Shown: positions 7,657 through 15,499 of the stretch, piece by piece
Layout of the letters: the number at the start of each line of letters is the position of its first letter
Numbering within the stretch: position 1 is the first letter of the stretch
Source of the DNA: Castellaniella sp.
Lineage (GTDB): Bacteria; Pseudomonadota; Gammaproteobacteria; Burkholderiales; Burkholderiaceae_B
Length of the DNA: 64,000 nt
Direction of reading: 5' to 3'
Assembly: GCF_034675845.1 (NCBI RefSeq)
Contig: NZ_JAUCCU010000001.1
Span: 310,001 to 374,000 of the forward strand
The notes under the pieces: model-generated
Seen by the model: only the letters and a program-made list of their open reading frames with translations
Told to the model about the DNA's origin: nothing
The model's database searches: none
Position numbers and translations under genes: made by a program

Positions 7657-8415
7657 ATGGATATACGCGACCAAGTCATTCTGATCACGGGGGGGGCTTC
7701 CGGCCTGGGGGCCGGCACCGCCCGCGCGCTGGCCGCTCAGGGCGCCCGCCTCATCCTGGCCGATGTCCAGGACGAGGCAGGCCAGGCACTGGCGGCAGAG
7801 CTCGGCCAGACCTACCTCCACTGCGATGTCACCTCAGAAGCCGACGCACAGGCAGCAGTTGATGCCGCTGTCGCGGCTGGCACGCTGCGCTGCCTGATCA
7901 ACTGTGCCGGTATTGCCCCGGCCGCCCGGATTGTCGGCAAATCCGGCCCCCACGACCTCGCCTTGTTTCGCCGTGTCATCGACATCAATCTGGTGGGTTC
8001 GTTCAACATGGCACGTCTGGCAGCCCAGGTCATGACGACCAACACGCCACAGAATACCGGCGAACGCGGGCTCATCATCAACACCGCCTCCGTCGCTGCC
8101 TACGATGGCCAGATCGGCCAGGCTGCCTATGCCGCCTCCAAAGCCGGCATCGTTGGCATGACCCTGTCCATCGCCCGAGATCTCGCCCGGCTGGGGATAC
8201 GCTGCATGACCATCGCACCGGGCATCTTCGGCACGCCGATGCTGTTTGGCATGCCCCAGGAAGTCCAGGACTCCCTGGCCGCCAGCGTACCATTCCCATC
8301 CCGTCTGGGCCGCCCCGAGGACTATGCAAAACTCGTCCTCAGCATCCTGGACAACGAGATGCTGAACGGCGAAACCATCCGTCTGGACGGCGCCATCCGC
8401 ATGGCACCAAAGTAA
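7657..8415 (+). CDS. SDR-family oxidoreductase, 3-hydroxyacyl-CoA dehydrogenase type II-like
   Basis: Short-chain dehydrogenase of 252 aa with Rossmann motif TGGASGLGAG at about residues 11-20, NCAG motif (INCAGIAP) and catalytic YxxxK in AAYAASKAG, with the Ser in INTASVAA. Overall pattern and C-terminus (ETIRLDGAIRMAP) resemble the HSD17B10/3-hydroxyacyl-CoA dehydrogenase type II branch, suggesting an NAD-dependent 3-hydroxyacyl-CoA or 2-methyl-3-hydroxybutyryl-CoA substrate; the substrate is inferred. Ribosome site CTCGGAG upstream. It sits 15 nt after adk, as in Bordetella-type genomes. Followed by a GC-rich repeat and hairpin element before murJ. Confidence 0.85.
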   Translation: MDIRDQVILITGGASGLGAGTARALAAQGARLILADVQDEAGQALAAELGQTYLHCDVTSEADAQAAVDAAVAAGTLRCLINCAGIAPAARIVGKSGPHDLALFRRVIDINLVGSFNMARLAAQVMTTNTPQNTGERGLIINTASVAAYDGQIGQAAYAASKAGIVGMTLSIARDLARLGIRCMTIAPGIFGTPMLFGMPQEVQDSLAASVPFPSRLGRPEDYAKLVLSILDNEMLNGETIRLDGAIRMAPK

Positions 8416-8416
8416 A

Positions 8417-8521
8417 ATGCCCCCACGCTGCGCGGGCTACGCCCCCTTGCTGCCCCCCAAGGGGGCTGTTTTTGCCTTGGGGCGGCCCGGCGGCAAAAAT
8501 ATGCCCCCACGCTGCACGGGC
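8417..8521. repeat. GC-rich repeat with two hairpins between the SDR gene and murJ
   Basis: A 21-nt direct repeat beginning ATGCCCCCACGCTGC occurs at 8417-8437 and 8501-8521 with one mismatch. Between the copies are two inverted repeats: GCCCCCTTG (8441-8449) with CAAGGGGGC (8458-8466), and TTTTTGCC (8469-8476) with GGCAAAAA (8492-8499). It fills the whole SDR/murJ gap. The hairpins could act as a terminator or as a REP-like dispersed repeat; extra genomic copies would be needed to call the latter. Confidence 0.6.
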
Positions 8522-8529
8522 GTCCAGCA

Positions 8530-10086
8530 ATGGGGCTGATGCGTTCGGCTGCTACGATTAGCGGCCTGACTTTGTTTTCCCGTGTGACCGGCATGCTGCG
8601 CGATGTGTTGATCGCCAGCGTGTACGGGGCCGGCCCGCTGACGGATGCGTTCTGGGTGGCTTTTCGCATCCCGAATCTGCTGCGACGCCTGTTTGCCGAA
8701 GGCGCTTTTTCTCAGGCCTTCGTGCCCATTCTTGGCGAAATCCGCCAACGTGACAGCCATGAACATCTACGCCGCCTGCTGGATCGGGTGGCGCTGCTGC
8801 TGTTCGTCATCCTATGTGCCGTTACCCTGGTCGGCATGGTGGGAGCAGGCTGGGTGGTCACCGCCATGGCCAGCGGCATGCGCACGGCGGCACGCGCCGA
8901 CGAATTCCACGAAGCCATCTGGATGACACGGCTGATGTTTCCTTACATCATCTGCATGTCGCTGGTGGCCTTCGCCTCGGGCGTACTCAATACCTTCAGC
9001 CGGTTTGCCATCCCGGCTTTCACGCCAGTACTGCTGAACCTGTCCATGATCGGCGCCAGCCTGCTGCTGACGAAGCATCTGCAGCAACCCATCCACGCGC
9101 TGGCTATCGGCGTGCTGATCGGCGGCGTGCTGCAGTTGCTTGTCCAATGGGCAGCCCTGGGACGGCTTGGGCTGCTGCCACGTTACGGTCAGGGGCTGCG
9201 GGCCGCCTGGCAGGACCCCATCGTCCACCGCATCATGCGCCAGATGCTGCCTGCCATCCTGGGGGTGTCCGTCGCCCAGCTATCCCTCTTGATCAACACC
9301 AATATTGCCACCTGGCTGACACCGGGCAGCGTGACCTGGCTGTCCTTTGCAGACCGCCTGATGGAGTTTCCCACCGCCTTGCTGGGGGTGGCGCTAGGCA
9401 CCGTCCTGCTGCCCAGCCTGTCAGCCGCCCACGCCAGCGACGACCATCGTGCTTACAACGCCTTGCTGGATTGGGGGTTGCGCCTGGTGCTGCTGCTGGG
9501 CCTGCCCGCCGCCCTGGGCATGGCCATGCTGTCCGATGGACTGGTGGCGACCTTATTCAATTATGGGGCGTTTTCAGCGACCGACGTGGCCCAGACCCGC
9601 CTGGCCGTCACGGCCTACGCCGCCGGCCTGCTGGGATTATTGGCCATCAAGATCCTGGCCCCCGGTTTTTATGCCAAACAAGACATCCGCACACCGGTAC
9701 GCATCGCCATCGCCGTGTTGATCTTTACCCAGTTGATGAACCTGGCCCTGGTGCCGTGGCTGGCGCACGCCGGCCTGGCGCTGTCCATCGGCTTGGGGGC
9801 CAGTGTCAACGCACTTGTTCTGGTGGTGCTGCTGCGCCGCCGACAGCTATACACCCCCCTGCCCGGCTGGCCTCGATTCACCCTGAAGCTGCTGCCTGCC
9901 CTGGCGGCGCTGGGTGCCGTGCTGTACTGGGCCAATCTGCAGCTGGACTGGATCGCCCTGGGCACGCACCCCGCCCAGCGAGTCGCCTGGCTGATGGGGG
10001 TACTGGTGGCATGCATTCTGGCGTACTTCAGCACCTTGTTTTTATTCGGTTTTCGACCTAAAGACTTTACACGTCGCCAAGCCTAG
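8530..10086 (+). CDS. murJ: Lipid II flippase MurJ (MviN)
   Basis: Polytopic inner-membrane MOP-superfamily protein that flips lipid II for peptidoglycan synthesis; 518 aa, normal length, with about 14 hydrophobic segments along the sequence. The N-terminus SGLTLFSRVTGMLRDVLIA and the nearby DAFWVAFRIPNLLRRLFAEG are MurJ hallmarks. ATG 8530 is taken; ATG 8539 (MRSAATISG) is an equally good start. rpsT follows, as is common in proteobacteria. Confidence 0.97.
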   Translation: MGLMRSAATISGLTLFSRVTGMLRDVLIASVYGAGPLTDAFWVAFRIPNLLRRLFAEGAFSQAFVPILGEIRQRDSHEHLRRLLDRVALLLFVILCAVTLVGMVGAGWVVTAMASGMRTAARADEFHEAIWMTRLMFPYIICMSLVAFASGVLNTFSRFAIPAFTPVLLNLSMIGASLLLTKHLQQPIHALAIGVLIGGVLQLLVQWAALGRLGLLPRYGQGLRAAWQDPIVHRIMRQMLPAILGVSVAQLSLLINTNIATWLTPGSVTWLSFADRLMEFPTALLGVALGTVLLPSLSAAHASDDHRAYNALLDWGLRLVLLLGLPAALGMAMLSDGLVATLFNYGAFSATDVAQTRLAVTAYAAGLLGLLAIKILAPGFYAKQDIRTPVRIAIAVLIFTQLMNLALVPWLAHAGLALSIGLGASVNALVLVVLLRRRQLYTPLPGWPRFTLKLLPALAALGAVLYWANLQLDWIALGTHPAQRVAWLMGVLVACILAYFSTLFLFGFRPKDFTRRQA

Positions 10087-10155
10087 GATAAACTTACTGT
10101 CTTTGCCAAGCAGGGCAAGCTTCCGTTTCCATTTTTGCAAATCAGATAATAATCT

Positions 10156-10422
10156 ATGGCTAATTCCGCACAAGCCCGTAAACGCGCCCGTCAGGCCGTT
10201 GCCCTTAACAAACACAACGCCAGCATGCGCTCTATGTTGCGCACCGCGATCAAACGCGTACGCCAGGCCATCGAGACCGGCGACCAGACCGCTGCGAACG
10301 AGACCTTCCGCAAGGCCAGCAGCGTTATTGACCGCGTGGCCGATAAACAAATCATCCACAAGAACAAGGCCGCACGCCACAAGAGCCGCCTGTCTGCCGC
10401 GATCAAGGCACTTGCTGCCTGA
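10156..10422 (+). CDS. rpsT: 30S ribosomal protein S20
   Basis: 88-aa, Lys/Arg/Ala-rich primary 16S rRNA-binding protein of the small subunit. The start MANSAQARKRARQA and the HKNKAARHKSRLSA tail are diagnostic. Located just after murJ and ended by a strong hairpin that it shares with the convergent argF. Confidence 0.99.
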   Translation: MANSAQARKRARQAVALNKHNASMRSMLRTAIKRVRQAIETGDQTAANETFRKASSVIDRVADKQIIHKNKAARHKSRLSAAIKALAA

Positions 10423-10448
10423 TCACTGAAACGCAGCTTGCACTGCAA

Positions 10449-10470
10449 AAAGGCGCCCTAGGGCGCCTTT
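10449..10470. terminator. Bidirectional intrinsic terminator between rpsT and argF
   Basis: Perfect 10-bp inverted repeat AAAGGCGCCC / GGGCGCCTTT with only TA between the arms, flanked by A-rich and T-rich ends. It lies 26 nt after rpsT and 12 nt beyond the argF stop. Confidence 0.88.
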
Positions 10471-10482
10471 GTTATTGCTGGA

Positions 10483-11421
10483 TCACTGAAGACGCCCCAA
10501 CAGCAGGAACTCCATCAGAGCTTTCTGGACATGCAGGCGGTTTTCAGCCTCATCCCAGACTACGCTTTGCGGGCCGTCGATGACATCGCCCGTGACTTCC
10601 TCGCCACGATGCGCGGGCAGGCAATGCATGAAAACAGCGCCAGGCTGCGCGGCAGCCATCATTTGGGTATCCACGCACCAGTCGGCGAACGCCAGGCGCC
10701 TGGTCTCGTTTTCGGCCTCGTAGCCCATGCTGGTCCAGACATCCGTCGTGACCAGGTCTGCCCCACGGCAGGCCTCCAGGGGGTCGTCAAACTGGCGCAA
10801 CACCGAATCGGGCTGCTGCCCTACCCGCACGGGGTCCAGACGATAACCGGATGGCGCCGAAACATGCAGGGTAAAGCCCAGTAATTCGGCGGCCTGCAGC
10901 CACGTATAGGCCATATTATTTGCATCCCCGATCCAGGCGACGGTCTTGCCTCGGATCGCACCGCGATGCTCGACAAAGGTCAGGATATCGGCCAGGATCT
11001 GGCACGGGTGATATTCATTCGTCAGGCCATTGATGACCGGCACCCGCGAGTGCGCGGCGAAGCGTTCGATGCGCGTTTGTTCGAAGGTACGGATCATCAC
11101 CAGATCAACCATGCGCGAAATCACCCGCGCCGTGTCCTCGATGGGCTCGGACCTGCCCAGTTGTGAACCCTCGGTCGTCAGGTAGATGACCGAGCCCCCC
11201 AACTGGTACATGCCGGCCTCGAAGGACACCCGCGTGCGGGTGCTGGCCTTCTCGAATACCATGGCCAGATTACGGTCGTGCAGAGTGTGGTGCGGCTGAT
11301 AGCGCTTGAATTTATCCTTGATCAGGCGCGCGCGCTCAATGACATAGTGGATCTCATCCTCAGAAAAATCACGCAACTGCAAGAAATGCCGCAAAGGCCC
11401 GGTGGGATTGGCTGCTGACAT
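10483..11421 (-). CDS. argF: Ornithine carbamoyltransferase (anabolic)
   Basis: Makes citrulline from ornithine and carbamoyl phosphate in arginine synthesis; 312 aa. Carbamoyl-phosphate motif STRTR (EKASTRTRVSFE), TNEYHPCQ, and the ornithine-site HCLPAHRGEEVT are intact. The ATG at 11421 (MSAANPTGPLRHFLQLRDFS) is chosen from family length; the open frame extends 32 codons further upstream without family similarity. The DUF3579 gene and argG follow on the right, so two arginine steps are clustered. Confidence 0.97.
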   Translation of the reverse strand: MSAANPTGPLRHFLQLRDFSEDEIHYVIERARLIKDKFKRYQPHHTLHDRNLAMVFEKASTRTRVSFEAGMYQLGGSVIYLTTEGSQLGRSEPIEDTARVISRMVDLVMIRTFEQTRIERFAAHSRVPVINGLTNEYHPCQILADILTFVEHRGAIRGKTVAWIGDANNMAYTWLQAAELLGFTLHVSAPSGYRLDPVRVGQQPDSVLRQFDDPLEACRGADLVTTDVWTSMGYEAENETRRLAFADWCVDTQMMAAAQPGAVFMHCLPAHRGEEVTGDVIDGPQSVVWDEAENRLHVQKALMEFLLLGRLQ

Positions 11422-11552
11422 GGGGAACCCTATGTAAAACGACCATGTTACCGTGTGATGGCAGGACGCGCAAAACGCCGATCGGATACAATGCGCGGCG
11501 TAGGGGATGATGCGCACCTGTCTGCCAGGCGTGCCCCGTCTTTGGAACCCAC

Positions 11553-11870
11553 ATGACCCACCCTGTCCAGCATTTGATCATCCACGGCAAAACCGTGGAT
11601 GGCCAGCGATTCCGCCCCAGTGATTGGGCCGAACGACTGGCCGGAGTTCTGTCTCAATTTCGTCCAGCCGGGTCGCTGCCTAACCCTCTGTCCTATTCTC
11701 CATACGCCACACCTCGCCGCATGGACGGCGTGCCCTGTGTCGTCATCGATCATCGCCTGCGTCAGCTGGAACCCCTGGCCTGGAAATTCGCCTGCGATTT
11801 CGCCGACAGCAACCACCTGCTGACCACCGACACCAGCGCGCCTCTGGAAGACCTGGACGCGTCGGCCTGA
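11553..11870 (+). CDS. DUF3579 family protein
   Basis: 105-aa small cytoplasmic protein matching the DUF3579 pattern: VQHLIIHGKTVDGQRFRPSDWAERL, then MDGVPCVVIDHRL and WKFACDFADSNHL. Function unknown. In Burkholderiales it commonly lies between argF and argG, as here, divergent from argF and convergent with argG. Ended by an excellent terminator. Confidence 0.85.
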   Translation: MTHPVQHLIIHGKTVDGQRFRPSDWAERLAGVLSQFRPAGSLPNPLSYSPYATPRRMDGVPCVVIDHRLRQLEPLAWKFACDFADSNHLLTTDTSAPLEDLDASA

Positions 11871-11887
11871 CGCACAAGCCACCATTA

Positions 11888-11911
11888 AAAAAGGGGCCTA
11901 AGCCCCTTTTT
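11888..11911. terminator. Bidirectional intrinsic terminator between DUF3579 gene and argG
   Basis: Perfect 10-bp stem AAAAAGGGGC / GCCCCTTTTT around a CTAA loop, giving a U tract in either direction. It lies 18 nt after the DUF3579 stop and 25 nt beyond the argG stop. Confidence 0.9.
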
Positions 11912-11935
11912 GTGCAACACCTGCGCCTGCCCTAT

Positions 11936-13279
11936 TTAGTCAGCCGCTTTATCCTGGCGGATCTGCGGGATGTCGGACTGGCTGCTCTTGGCCAACAGGC
12001 CCACCTTTGTGTAGGTAAACAGCTTTTCGCGCGTATCGACGATGTCCAGATTGCGCATGGTCAACTGGCCGATGCGATCCAGCGGCGAGAACATGGATTC
12101 GCCCTTTTCCATGGTCAGACGATCCGGGTGATAGGTCAGGTTGGGCGACTGCGTATTCAGGATGGAATAATCATTGCCACGGCGCAGCTCCAGGGCGACC
12201 TCGCCCGTGACCACGCGCGCCACCCAGCGCTGGGCGGTTTCGCGCAGCATGATGGCCTGGGGGTCGAACCAACGCCCCTGGTACAGCAGGCGCCCCAGGC
12301 GCAGGCCATTGATGCGGTATTGTTCGATGGTGTCTTCGTTATGAATGCCGGACACCAGGCGCTCGTAGGCGATGTGCAGCAGCGCCATGCCGGGGGCTTC
12401 GTAGATGCCACGGCTCTTGGCCTCGATGATGCGGTTTTCGATCTGGTCGCTCATGCCCAGGCCATGACGCCCGCCGATGCGGTTGGCCTCCAGCATCAGC
12501 GCCACCGGATCGGTGTACTCCACGCCATTCAGCGCCACGGGCTGGCCTTCCTCGAAGCGCACCGTGACTTCCTCGGCCTTGACGTCGATCTCGGGTTTCC
12601 AGAATGCCACCCCCATGATGGGGTCCACAATGCGAATGCCCGAATCCAGGTGTTCCAGGTCCTTGGCTTCGTGGGTAGCGCCCAGCATGTTGGAATCCGT
12701 GGAATAGGCCTTTTCAGCCGACATCTTGTAGTCGAAGCCGTGTTCCACCAGATACTGGGACATCTCGGCACGTCCGCCCAGTTCGTCGATGAACTGCTGA
12801 TCCAGCCAGGGCTTGTAAATCTTCAGATCCGGATTGGTCAGCAGGCCATAGCGGTAGAAGCGCTCGATATCGTTGCCCTTGAAGGTGCTGCCATCGCCCC
12901 AGATATGGACGTCGTCTTCGTGCATGGCCGACACCAGCATGGTGCCCGTGACGGCGCGCCCGATGGGGGTCGTATTGAAATACGTGACCCCGCCCGTGGA
13001 AATATGAAAGGCATTGCACTGCAATGCCGCGATACCCTCGGCCACCAATTGGGCGCGGCAATCCACCAGGCGCGCGCCCTGAGCACCATAGAGCAGGGCC
13101 TTGCGGGGGATTTCATCGTAATCGGATTCGTCGGGCTGGCCCAGATCCGCCGTATAGGCATAGGGCAGCGCCCCCTTGTTCTTCATCCACAGCAGGGCAG
13201 CGCTGGTATCCAGGCCGCCTGAAAAGGCAATGCCGACCTTCTGCCCGACCGGCAGGTTTTCTAGAATGGTTGTGCTCAT
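11936..13279 (-). CDS. argG: Argininosuccinate synthase
   Basis: Joins citrulline and aspartate using ATP in arginine synthesis; 447 aa, the same length as the long (E. coli type) ArgG. ATP-binding AFSGGLDTSAAL near the N-terminus, then YTADLGQPDESDYD and later the substrate loops. ATG 13279 gives the family start MSTTILENLPVGQKVGIAFS; the open frame extends 51 codons upstream without family similarity. A 436-codon open frame on the opposite strand is only a shadow of its codon usage. Confidence 0.98.
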   Translation of the reverse strand: MSTTILENLPVGQKVGIAFSGGLDTSAALLWMKNKGALPYAYTADLGQPDESDYDEIPRKALLYGAQGARLVDCRAQLVAEGIAALQCNAFHISTGGVTYFNTTPIGRAVTGTMLVSAMHEDDVHIWGDGSTFKGNDIERFYRYGLLTNPDLKIYKPWLDQQFIDELGGRAEMSQYLVEHGFDYKMSAEKAYSTDSNMLGATHEAKDLEHLDSGIRIVDPIMGVAFWKPEIDVKAEEVTVRFEEGQPVALNGVEYTDPVALMLEANRIGGRHGLGMSDQIENRIIEAKSRGIYEAPGMALLHIAYERLVSGIHNEDTIEQYRINGLRLGRLLYQGRWFDPQAIMLRETAQRWVARVVTGEVALELRRGNDYSILNTQSPNLTYHPDRLTMEKGESMFSPLDRIGQLTMRNLDIVDTREKLFTYTKVGLLAKSSQSDIPQIRQDKAAD

Positions 13280-13391
13280 GGGGTTCCGATATGGCCAGAG
13301 TGAAAGACAATCGGTCATTATATCGTCGTGGGGCACGAGGCTTGCCCCCCTCAAGCTGCTGAACACTGCGAAGCGCCTCTGGGCGACAGCC

Positions 13392-13829
13392 TTATTGCTC
13401 GACAGGCACCGGCCCGCGCATCTGCGCGACATCGGCGGCGCTGACCGGATCGGGAAACTGGTTGCCGAAATGGCTGCGAATGTAATTGACCACGGCGGCG
13501 ATTTCTTCGTCTTTCAGCATCCCGTTGAACCACGGCATGCCGCCCTGCCCATGCAAAATAACGTAAACAGGATAGCCCGCAGCGGCCAGTAAGGGGTTGC
13601 CCGCCAAAGCCGGGAAATAGCCGGCGCCGGTAGCCCCTTTGGCGTCGGACATGTGACAGGCCTGACAATATTGCTGATACACGGCGTCGCCGGTAAGGGG
13701 TTCGCGGTCGAGCATGTTGCTGCGTTGATTGCTGCTGGGATCGGCATCGGCCCAGGCCGTGCCCATCAACGCACTGCAGGCAAGCGATGCCAGCCAGACG
13801 CCCACGCGTCGTTCAAAGCGGTACTTCAT
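13392..13829 (-). CDS. Periplasmic c-type cytochrome, partner of the adjacent amine oxidase
   Basis: 145-aa monoheme class I cytochrome c. An N-terminal signal peptide (cleavage near AWA-DA, residue 27) is followed by the heme site CQACH (Cys55, Cys58, His59) and a plausible distal Met in GGMPWFNGML. ATG 13829 follows a near-perfect AAGGAGG ribosome site. The amine oxidase stop codon falls between this ribosome site and the ATG (TGACATG), so the two are tightly coupled in translation. Likely role: accept electrons from the reduced flavin of the amine oxidase in the periplasm and pass them to the respiratory chain, as known for the nicotine oxidase NicA2 and its cytochrome CycN. The pairing is seen; the electron route is inferred. 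Confidence 0.88.
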   Translation of the reverse strand: MKYRFERRVGVWLASLACSALMGTAWADADPSSNQRSNMLDREPLTGDAVYQQYCQACHMSDAKGATGAGYFPALAGNPLLAAAGYPVYVILHGQGGMPWFNGMLKDEEIAAVVNYIRSHFGNQFPDPVSAADVAQMRGPVPVEQ

Positions 13830-13830
13830 G

Positions 13831-15426
13831 TCAGCCTCCTTGGGCACGTTGATGGAGCCGCTCAATGGCGCTGAGTGACGACTGCAGGGCACCCTCCATC
13901 CAGCCAGGCATATAAGACAGGTGATCGCCAGCCAGCACGACACGGCCATCCATGCCCGCCAAAGCGTCATAGTGCTGTTCTCGAGCGGTCTGACTCCATC
14001 GGGCGCGACAGCCGTGCATCCAAGGCACACGGTACCAGGCCACTGTCACACCGCTTAGAAATTCTTTGCGATATTGCGGATGGATTTTTTCGCCTTGACT
14101 CAAGGCGGTCTCGATGCGTTCTTCGGGCGTCAGACCTGTCAGAGCGATGCTGGTTTCTGGTGAAGAAGCATAGGCCCCCAGCATCACGGCCGGGCCTTTG
14201 GAAAGAAACTGGTGGTTTGGATAGGAGACCAGTCCGATCTGCTGATCGGTGACCGAGGTGCCGCCGAAAATAGCGTCGTCTTCTTCCCAGAATCGGCGCC
14301 GGAATTCAAGCCCTACTTTGACGTATCCCGCGTAGGGCACGGCCCGGATGGCCGCCTGCATGGGACCCGACACCTGCACGTCAAGCCGACCCAGCACGGT
14401 AAGAGGCAGCGTGCAAATACACCAGTCAGCGCTGGCTTGATGCGTGCCGCCACTGGCCAAATCTTCATAGGTGACGACGACTTGCTCCGCATTTTGCGCC
14501 ACCTGCTTGACTTGGGCGTTGTAGCGTATGGGCACCTTGCCATCCAGGGCGCGCACAAAGCCCTTGCCGATCTGGTCCATGCCGCCCACTGGCTGGAACA
14601 TGGTGGGCTGTGCGTTATAGACCAGCAAAGAATTCAGGCCCTGCCAGACCGATGGGTGCAGCAGGTCTTTCAGGTTCAGCAGAGGACCGGGGTTTGGAGG
14701 AGACACCAAACCGCCGCCGGGCGGATCGCTGAAGCCACGGCGCAAAGCCGTATGGTGGCTGGATCGATAAGCATAGTCGGCATCCAACAGCCCCCAGCCT
14801 CGCAAGGCTTGCAGCAACTGATCGCGGTCGTCGACGCCCATCGGTAAATCGAGCTTGTCGCTGTGCACGGCTTTGGCCAGCAGTTCGGCTACGCTGCCCT
14901 GAAGATCGGACCAGACCTCGCGCAGGCGCTGCGGCTTTCCACCGAAGGCCTCGGTGCTGTGCAGATAGGCGTTGTGATTGAATTGAATAAAGGGTTCAAG
15001 AGGCACGCCTAATTGCTGGCAGTAGTGCAGCACGGTAGCGTGATGATACGGAATGCGCCAAGGGCCGGGATTGAAGTAGTTGCCTTCGGCCAGCGTCACC
15101 TTTTGTTTGGCACCGCCCAGTTCAGTGTAGGTATCGCCGCCGCGCAGCGTCCAGTTGCGTCCACCCGGACGGTTTTGATATTCGAGTATTTCTACGCTGT
15201 AACCTGCCCTGGAAAGCTCGTGGGCGGCCAGCAACCCCGCCAGCCCTGCCCCGAGAATCAGCACCCGCGTGCCGGGTTTTGCACCGCTCAGCGTAGGCGG
15301 ACCGCTGAACGGAGATGGCTGCGCATGCCCCAGCGTGGTCAAGGCATGGTACATGGCGGTGGCGCCCGCCGACAGGCCAATCATCTTCAGCACTTGCCTG
15401 CGAGTCAAATGAGTGAGAGTGGTCAC
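13831..15426 (-). CDS. Tat-exported FAD-dependent amine oxidase (flavin monoamine oxidase family)
   Basis: 531-aa flavoprotein of the amine oxidase/L-amino-acid oxidase family. The N-terminus carries a twin-arginine signal TRRQVLKM (Arg9-Arg10) plus a hydrophobic stretch to GHAQP, predicting export of the folded FAD-bound enzyme. Dinucleotide motif GAGLAG at about 59-64, GGRNW, and the C-terminal FAD motif VLAGDHLSYMPGWMEGA are present. GTG 15426 is chosen: AAGGAA lies 5 nt upstream and the Tat signal begins soon after. It is preceded 73 bp upstream by an alpha/beta hydrolase gene and followed immediately by a cytochrome c gene. Substrate is unknown; an amine or amino acid is expected. With a cytochrome partner it may act as a dehydrogenase rather than an O2-using oxidase. 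Confidence 0.88.
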   Translation of the reverse strand: MTTLTHLTRRQVLKMIGLSAGATAMYHALTTLGHAQPSPFSGPPTLSGAKPGTRVLILGAGLAGLLAAHELSRAGYSVEILEYQNRPGGRNWTLRGGDTYTELGGAKQKVTLAEGNYFNPGPWRIPYHHATVLHYCQQLGVPLEPFIQFNHNAYLHSTEAFGGKPQRLREVWSDLQGSVAELLAKAVHSDKLDLPMGVDDRDQLLQALRGWGLLDADYAYRSSHHTALRRGFSDPPGGGLVSPPNPGPLLNLKDLLHPSVWQGLNSLLVYNAQPTMFQPVGGMDQIGKGFVRALDGKVPIRYNAQVKQVAQNAEQVVVTYEDLASGGTHQASADWCICTLPLTVLGRLDVQVSGPMQAAIRAVPYAGYVKVGLEFRRRFWEEDDAIFGGTSVTDQQIGLVSYPNHQFLSKGPAVMLGAYASSPETSIALTGLTPEERIETALSQGEKIHPQYRKEFLSGVTVAWYRVPWMHGCRARWSQTAREQHYDALAGMDGRVVLAGDHLSYMPGWMEGALQSSLSAIERLHQRAQGG

Positions 15427-15499
15427 ATGGGTTCCTTGTGCACGCCGCGTGGCGATATTGGAAAGTTCTACCAAAGTGCAGGCTGACATTGGCCCTGCA

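Noticed and set aside
8814..10061. 415-codon open frame in the second frame of murJ
   Set aside because: Arg/Pro/Gly/His-rich with no family pattern; murJ in the other frame is complete.
11912..13222. 436-codon open frame on the plus strand
   Set aside because: Lies antisense within argG, which is a full, conserved gene; its open state is a by-product of GC-rich codon use.
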